From Alistipes sp. (lineage in GTDB: Bacteria; Bacteroidota; Bacteroidia; Bacteroidales; Rikenellaceae), in contig JAFQHI010000025.1 of assembly GCA_017398045.1 (NCBI GenBank), forward strand, positions 124,001 to 188,000: a stretch of 64,000 nt of DNA, in the 5' to 3' direction. The position numbers were made by a program, and so were the translations under genes. The notes below the pieces were generated by a model. That model had not been told where the DNA came from, did no database searches, and worked only from the letters and a program-made list of their open reading frames with translations. Shown piece by piece: positions 59,541 through 64,000 of this stretch. Position 1 is the first letter of the stretch; the number at the start of each line of letters is the position of its first letter.

Positions 59541-62309
59541 TTACAATTCATCACCCACCTCGGGGTTTTCAGTCGTGTTATCTTCCTCCTTGTCTTCTTT
59601 GTCGTTCTCGTTCTCCTGGTTACCCCCTTCTACCTTGTCGAGGTCCACGTTGCCCGTATAGACATTGTTCGAGATGATTACCGAGGGCAGGTAATACGAT
59701 GCACCGCCATTTTCGACGTCGTTGCTTACCATATCCATCAGCACGACACCCGTCGGACCGGCCTCTTGTGCTGCAATGACCTCGCGCACATAACCACCAA
59801 AGGCGGGGTTCAGCTTGTTGGCCATATAGGCAATGTCGCCACGCGTACCACCCGACCAGTTAAATTCATCGTTGAGATCGCCAAGGAATTCGCGGCTGTA
59901 CTCTTCGCTCGGTTGCAATGCATAGCACGACAATGTGTTGAAGAATACATAATTGTTGTATTGCGAACCCGGATTCTGACTGTTGATGGCCTTGTTGAAG
60001 GTATCAATGGCATCGGCCACCTTTTCGTCGTAAGAGTCAAACCAACGGATGGCATCAATAGTACGATCAGCCGTAGTCCATCTGTTTGCAGGTTGTGTAG
60101 GATATGCCTGAGAGTAGTAGTAGCCATCTACCACCATGCCGTGCGAGGGTGAGGTCCCGATATAGTTCATATCGACCACGCGCGCCCAGTCGTTGTACCA
60201 CACTCTTTCGCCGGTAGTCGCCGTCAGATTAGTGTCGTATCCGTGGTTGCTCTCCTTCTTTTCGATGGGCCACCCCCTATCGAATGTCATTGTTGTGCCG
60301 GTCACAGATCCGTTCCAAGTAGCAGTAATGAAGCCGGACCAACTACCCTCAAACGACGATGTTAGCGTTCCTAACATATAGTACTCCATTACATCTGCCG
60401 AAATATCGTAAGTCAGGTCGGGTACAGAGTTGCCATTTACCTTATAACCACGCGCACCCCAGCGGTCTTTGGCCGTACCGCAACCGTTAATCAACAGGAT
60501 GGGGATATTGTTGGTGTTGTAATAGTTGGCGGCGTTGGTATAGTTGGTCGCTGCGTTTTCAGTGGTAGCACCATTGCTGCCACTTGCCGTGTTCACATTG
60601 TCGTCATTCGGCTCCGGCTCACCGCTCTGATTTACACGGCAGATAATCATCAGCTTGCCGCGTGCATCGTTTGCCCCCGTGCCATCGCCCAATGTCGTTT
60701 CGGGCGTGTAGAGCAACATCTTGCCCGGATATTCGGCTTCCAATTCCGTGTAGAGCTTAGCCAAGCACAAGGCAAAGGTGTAGGCGTGGCGGTTGATGGT
60801 GTTTAGGTAAACGTTGTAGTTTGTACCCTTCGGCTGATAGGTGATAATGGCCATCGCCGTCTCCTGCGAACCCTCGGCCGTCACCTTGTCGAGCAAGGTT
60901 CTCAAGGCTTCGCCAACCTCCCAGCCGGTTTCGTCGCCGTTCACCTCAATCGGCTGTGTGTTAAGCGAAGTGGCGTTCGTTGGCGTACTACCTTGCGGAC
61001 GGTCGCACGAGAACTCAAAGGCACGGATACCCATATCCCACAGGTCGTTGTTGTCGCCATCTGCGATAAAGGGCAGGGTCTGCTGCTTGTAGCTCGTCGA
61101 GGTTGAGGAGAAGGCACCACCGGCACCGGGCAGCGAGAGGTTCTTCATCGGCACCTCGTCGCTCAAAATCTTCATCCAGTCGCTGTAGTCGGTAATCGAG
61201 GCCTGCGTCGAGGGCAACCAAAGGTTCTCCAACGAGGTCTTTACCAACGGCTGAATAACGTGCGCACTTTGAATTTGCTTGCTCTTAAAGTTAGAGAATC
61301 CGTCCTGCGAGAAACTTACCGTGAGCGAATTGGCGTTAATTGTGGCTCCCGGACGCACGAAGACCGTGAAGGCCAACGTCTCGCCACGCTTCAGGAGTAA
61401 GCGCGAGAGGTTGCCGGCTGCGTCGGGAACATTAATCTCTGCCGTGATGGTGTCCTCCGTGTCCGTACCCGTATTCTCGCAGGTGGGGTAGCTCACCGCT
61501 TCGCCCGGGGTCCAGCTCCAATTGCCCAGGTCGGCCGTGAAGGTACCCATCAGACCGGTACCCTTTAGCGTAACGGTGTTTACATAGAGCGAACTTGCGC
61601 TATCCTCCGGGAGGGCAAGCACGATGCGGATAGCCGTCACTACGGGCAGGAAATCGAACGATACGGCATCCACCGGACCATCGACCGTTGTCTTGGCCAC
61701 CATGTAGGCGTAACGCATATCGGGCTTCATCTCGTAGTGGGTGTAGCCTGCATCGTTTTTCGAAACAACCACACCCTGCGTATGCTGCTGGTTGCTGATA
61801 ACACCCGTGAGCTTCTTGGTCGAGGCATCGAACGTAATGCCCTCCACCACCTTCGACGAGGGATAAACACCGTAGAAGGTGTGCTGACCCTCGCCATTCC
61901 AACGGAGTGCGCCATCCTCGACCTTTACCAGTACACCGGCATCCTTCTGATCAGTAGCGGCCGCGCTGCCATCGGTTACCCAGTAGCTTGCCGACGGACC
62001 GTTGGCGGCCTCGGGGCTGAAAATCTCAATCATATCGCCCGTCGGTTGCCCCGTCGTCTCGTCAATGGCATAGTCAAGCCACTCAATCAACTGGAATGTC
62101 TTTGAGCCAATCGTATAGGTCGTGTTGCTGTACACCGTACGGGTGTCGCCCGCATTTTCGATACCGGCACGTGCGCCGAACTGAATTTCGGTGCCTACAA
62201 GCTCGGGATTGATATTGGGCTGCTCCTCCTCAAGAACGTCCTTGGTACAACTCGTCACCAAGAGCGTCATCGCGCAGAAAAGCGCGGAAAGTCTGAAAAT
62301 CTTTTTCAT
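59541..62309 (-). CDS. Lipoprotein with fimbrillin-like domain and degenerate PI-PLC-like domain
   Basis: 922 residues from ATG 62309: a lipoprotein signal (LLVTSCTKD, Cys21), a fimbrillin-like part (about 40-360), then a barrel that aligns with the PI-PLC lipoprotein at 49940. Its order is LSLPGAGGAF (391-400), LWDMGIRAFEF (about 423-433) and, near the end, VLMDMVSND. The two catalytic histidines are not conserved (GTHDA becomes GAGGA; the HIYHG counterpart is missing). This suggests a binding rather than a catalytic role. The C-terminus is a strongly acidic Glu/Asp tail. It is 26 bp downstream of a 60-residue peptide gene. Function unknown. Confidence 0.85.
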   Translation of the reverse strand: MKKIFRLSALFCAMTLLVTSCTKDVLEEEQPNINPELVGTEIQFGARAGIENAGDTRTVYSNTTYTIGSKTFQLIEWLDYAIDETTGQPTGDMIEIFSPEAANGPSASYWVTDGSAAATDQKDAGVLVKVEDGALRWNGEGQHTFYGVYPSSKVVEGITFDASTKKLTGVISNQQHTQGVVVSKNDAGYTHYEMKPDMRYAYMVAKTTVDGPVDAVSFDFLPVVTAIRIVLALPEDSASSLYVNTVTLKGTGLMGTFTADLGNWSWTPGEAVSYPTCENTGTDTEDTITAEINVPDAAGNLSRLLLKRGETLAFTVFVRPGATINANSLTVSFSQDGFSNFKSKQIQSAHVIQPLVKTSLENLWLPSTQASITDYSDWMKILSDEVPMKNLSLPGAGGAFSSTSTSYKQQTLPFIADGDNNDLWDMGIRAFEFSCDRPQGSTPTNATSLNTQPIEVNGDETGWEVGEALRTLLDKVTAEGSQETAMAIITYQPKGTNYNVYLNTINRHAYTFALCLAKLYTELEAEYPGKMLLYTPETTLGDGTGANDARGKLMIICRVNQSGEPEPNDDNVNTASGSNGATTENAATNYTNAANYYNTNNIPILLINGCGTAKDRWGARGYKVNGNSVPDLTYDISADVMEYYMLGTLTSSFEGSWSGFITATWNGSVTGTTMTFDRGWPIEKKESNHGYDTNLTATTGERVWYNDWARVVDMNYIGTSPSHGMVVDGYYYSQAYPTQPANRWTTADRTIDAIRWFDSYDEKVADAIDTFNKAINSQNPGSQYNNYVFFNTLSCYALQPSEEYSREFLGDLNDEFNWSGGTRGDIAYMANKLNPAFGGYVREVIAAQEAGPTGVVLMDMVSNDVENGGASYYLPSVIISNNVYTGNVDLDKVEGGNQENENDKEDKEEDNTTENPEVGDEL

Positions 62310-62334
62310 ATCCTCTCTCTCCTTTCTCTCTTCG

Positions 62335-62517
62335 TTAACTCCACTCGCCGTTGTTCCAGCTGTCTTCGCCCATATCGACAACGTCACCAATCTCGTGACC
62401 CGACGTGTTTACCCCGCTTTGGGGGTTTTCCTGCACGACAGAAGATGCGAAGCTGCCCTCCACGGCAACCCGCATACAATCTGTGCGCGGTGCTACATAG
62501 TACACCTTTCTTTTCAT
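62335..62517 (-). CDS. Small 60-residue peptide, Bacteroidota type
   Basis: Starts MKRKVYYVAPRTDCMRVAVEG, then SFASSVVQENPQ and a Gly/Asp/Glu/Trp-rich end (DSWNNGEWS). It resembles the widespread small Bacteroidota proteins that start MKK-Y-x-P and end in an acidic aromatic stretch, found upstream of fimbrillin-like lipoproteins. No signal peptide or membrane helix is seen. It is directly upstream of the fimbrillin/PI-PLC-like gene (25 bp gap), so it is probably cotranscribed and coupled to it. No molecular function is known. Confidence 0.75.
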   Translation of the reverse strand: MKRKVYYVAPRTDCMRVAVEGSFASSVVQENPQSGVNTSGHEIGDVVDMGEDSWNNGEWS

Positions 62518-62887
62518 ATCCTCTCTTTTTATGGTTAAAATCCTCTTTGGTAGGCGGTTACTGCTCCGCCTTGGCGCGAATCACCGCTATTTCGGTCGCC
62601 TCTCCAAACGGCCAAAATTGGTTGATTCTTCGGTTTTCTCTCCAAAACCTTTGCCGACAAAATTACGGATTGAAAAGGAAAAAACCAAAGATTTTTGGTC
62701 TTTTTTTACGATTTTTTAGCGATTTTTTCCACTCCTCGCGCGTGTCGTTTGCGCGTAATGGTGTAAGATGCGAAAAATCAGCCATTTACGAAATTTTGTA
62801 CGAAGCCTCTTTATGTTCGGTGATTTAGTACAAAAGAGGACAAAATCGGGACAAAAGGACTTAAGGAAATTTTGTCCAAAATAGGCA
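62518..62887. other. Non-coding region with promoter of the 60-residue peptide operon
   Basis: On the minus strand, TTTG (62689-62686) and TAATTTTG (62665-62658) are 20 bp apart, giving a leader of about 134 nt before ATG 62517. The rest, up to the mnmE stop codon, is T-rich and shows no clear gene, terminator or repeat. Confidence 0.65.
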
Positions 62888-64000
62888 CTATTTGCCAATG
62901 CAAAAGTGGCCGAAAATGTGCGAAAGCACCTCTGTCGGGAGTATCTCGCCACGGGCCGTGATGGAGCCGATGGCGGCAATAACGCTACGAATTTCTTCGC
63001 TCAAAAGGTCGGTCGGAAGCCCGCGGTCGAGTCCCGAAAGAGCCTCGCCAAGCGACTCGGATGCGGTGGTAAGAGCCTCATAATGGCGGGCATTGGTGAC
63101 GATGGTCTGCTCCTCGGAGGTCGCAGGAAGAGCCTCGACAAGGGCCTTCAACAGCCGCTCGATGCCCTCGCCCGTGCGTGCCGAAATGGGAATGGCTCCC
63201 TGTGGAAGGGTGGTTGCGTGGGCGGTGTCAATCTTGTTGCAGAGGCGAATGAGGGTCTGCTCGCCCGAGGTGACAAAGGGGGGCTTAACGGCCGTGTCGG
63301 TCACCTCGGTCACCCATATTATAATACGCGCACGCGCGATGCTCTGCTTCGTGCGCTCGATGCCCATCTGCTCCAGGCGGTCGTCGGTGGCACGCAGTCC
63401 GGCCGTATCGAGAAAGCGGAAGGTGATGCCCTCGATGGTCAGCAGCTCCTCAATCACGTCGCGGGTTGTGCCGGCAATCTCCGAGACCATCGCACGTTCC
63501 TCGCTCAACAGCCGGTTCAACAGGGTCGATTTTCCCACGTTGGGCGCACCCACGATGGCCACCGGAACGCCCTCCTTCAGTGCGTTGCCGAGTTGAAACG
63601 AATGGCGCAGACGTGTGATTTCGTGGCTGATGGCCTGCATCGTGCGACGCAGCAGGTTGCGGTCGGCAAATTCGACATCCTCCTCGCCAAAATCCAGCTC
63701 CAGCTCCAGGAGGGCGGTGAGTGACAGCAGCTCCTCGCGTAGGGTGTCGAGCGCGGAGGAGTATCCGCCCCGCAGTTGGTGGGTGGCCAGGCGGTGGGCA
63801 GTTTGCGAATTGGAGGCGATGAGGTCGGCCACGGCCTCGGCCTGGGCTAAATCCATGCGCCCCGAGAGGTAGGCCCGACGGGTAAATTCGCCCGGCTCGG
63901 CCATCCTTGCACCCGCCTGCAACCCTGCCTGCAACACCTCGCGGAGGATGTAGGCAGAGCCGTGGCACGAAAATTCGACCGTGTCGTCGCCCGTGTAGCT
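62888..64000 (-). CDS. mnmE: tRNA modification GTPase MnmE (5' end outside window)
   Basis: The frame stays open to the last base on the right (the final coded residues resemble SYTGDDTVEFSCHGS, a conserved part of the N-terminal domain), so the start lies outside. MnmE with MnmG makes the 5-carboxymethylaminomethyl group on wobble uridines. Visible: FTRRAYLSGRMDLAQAEAV, the helical domain, the G-domain with [15 protein letters not shown] and DTAGLR, and the invariant C-terminal CIGK, which ends at the stop. About 371 residues are seen, some three-quarters of the usual 450-460. Confidence 0.96.
   Translation of the reverse strand, partial: SYTGDDTVEFSCHGSAYILREVLQAGLQAGARMAEPGEFTRRAYLSGRMDLAQAEAVADLIASNSQTAHRLATHQLRGGYSSALDTLREELLSLTALLELELDFGEEDVEFADRNLLRRTMQAISHEITRLRHSFQLGNALKEGVPVAIVGAPNVGKSTLLNRLLSEERAMVSEIAGTTRDVIEELLTIEGITFRFLDTAGLRATDDRLEQMGIERTKQSIARARIIIWVTEVTDTAVKPPFVTSGEQTLIRLCNKIDTAHATTLPQGAIPISARTGEGIERLLKALVEALPATSEEQTIVTNARHYEALTTASESLGEALSGLDRGLPTDLLSEEIRSVIAAIGSITARGEILPTEVLSHIFGHFCIGK

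Noticed and set aside
1..64000. tRNA or rRNA genes
   Set aside because: No cloverleaf with CCA-proximal conserved T-arm bases or rRNA core sequence was seen on reading; a tRNAscan-SE run would settle this.

Overview
The window looks like chromosomal DNA of a GC-rich member of the Bacteroidota, most like the gut Rikenellaceae (Alistipes type). This rests on Bacteroidota -33/-7 promoters (TTTG, about 20 bp, TAnnTTTG), lipoproteins with fimbrillin-like, CotH and PI-PLC domains, a CBM20-bearing MalQ, a PnuT thiamine locus, and a high-GC coding background. The genus is inferred. No rRNA, tRNA or CRISPR was found. One low-GC insertion sequence is present.

Left third (1-26.7 kb). A NrtR-type NUDIX/winged-helix regulator, cut by the window edge, precedes xylB and xylA (xylose use). 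A K-independent Ca/Na antiporter follows. Next is a TPP riboswitch-led thiamine uptake operon (TonB receptor, PnuT-like permease), with a lipoprotein gene just downstream. A leftward run carries an outer-membrane barrel gene, phoH, pepD and a lipid-kinase gene. A CPA2 antiporter, der, engB/ysxC and prs run rightwards. A leftward four-gene unit (small HTH protein, BKACE, DUF1537 kinase, NUDIX hydrolase) suggests a small catabolic pathway. Two paired lipoproteins, a newly noticed 43-residue membrane peptide and ruvA come next, then an OmpH/Skp-like lipoprotein and the c-di-AMP cyclase cdaA. A complete IS256-type element (variant zinc-binding transposase) sits at 26745-27918.

Central third (28.06-49.92 kb). 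A 20-gene, tightly packed and often overlapping operon sits between one strong -33/-7 promoter and one perfect terminator. It encodes an aryl-polyene/flexirubin-like type II polyketide pathway: a tyrosine ammonia-lyase for a coumarate starter, an AMP-ligase, two ACPs, three C-H-H ketosynthases plus a Cys-less chain-length-factor-like partner, a ketoreductase, two divergent hotdog dehydratases, a thioesterase, an O-methyltransferase, an LpxL-type acyltransferase, a GT2-DUF2062 protein, a CrtI-like FAD oxidoreductase, a C45 Ntn-hydrolase, a LolA-like carrier, a polysaccharide deacetylase, and a 1279-residue protein fusing an MMPL exporter, a PlsC acyltransferase and a methyltransferase. The genes together suggest a coloured aryl-polyene lipid made at the inner membrane and moved to the outer membrane. 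No darA/darB-like dialkylresorcinol genes are seen. This is the most interesting system in the window.

Right third (49.9-64 kb). A PI-PLC lipoprotein, a DEDD exonuclease with a nearly leaderless promoter, an MFS transporter and malQ are followed by two large fimbrillin-like lipoproteins. One carries a CotH kinase-like domain. The other carries a PI-PLC fold that has lost both catalytic histidines. A 60-residue peptide gene precedes the latter, and the window ends in 5'-truncated mnmE. Throughout the window, gaps between genes carry an undescribed family of palindromic 9-11 nt tandem repeats (ATTAAAGG arms followed by CCTTTAG arms).
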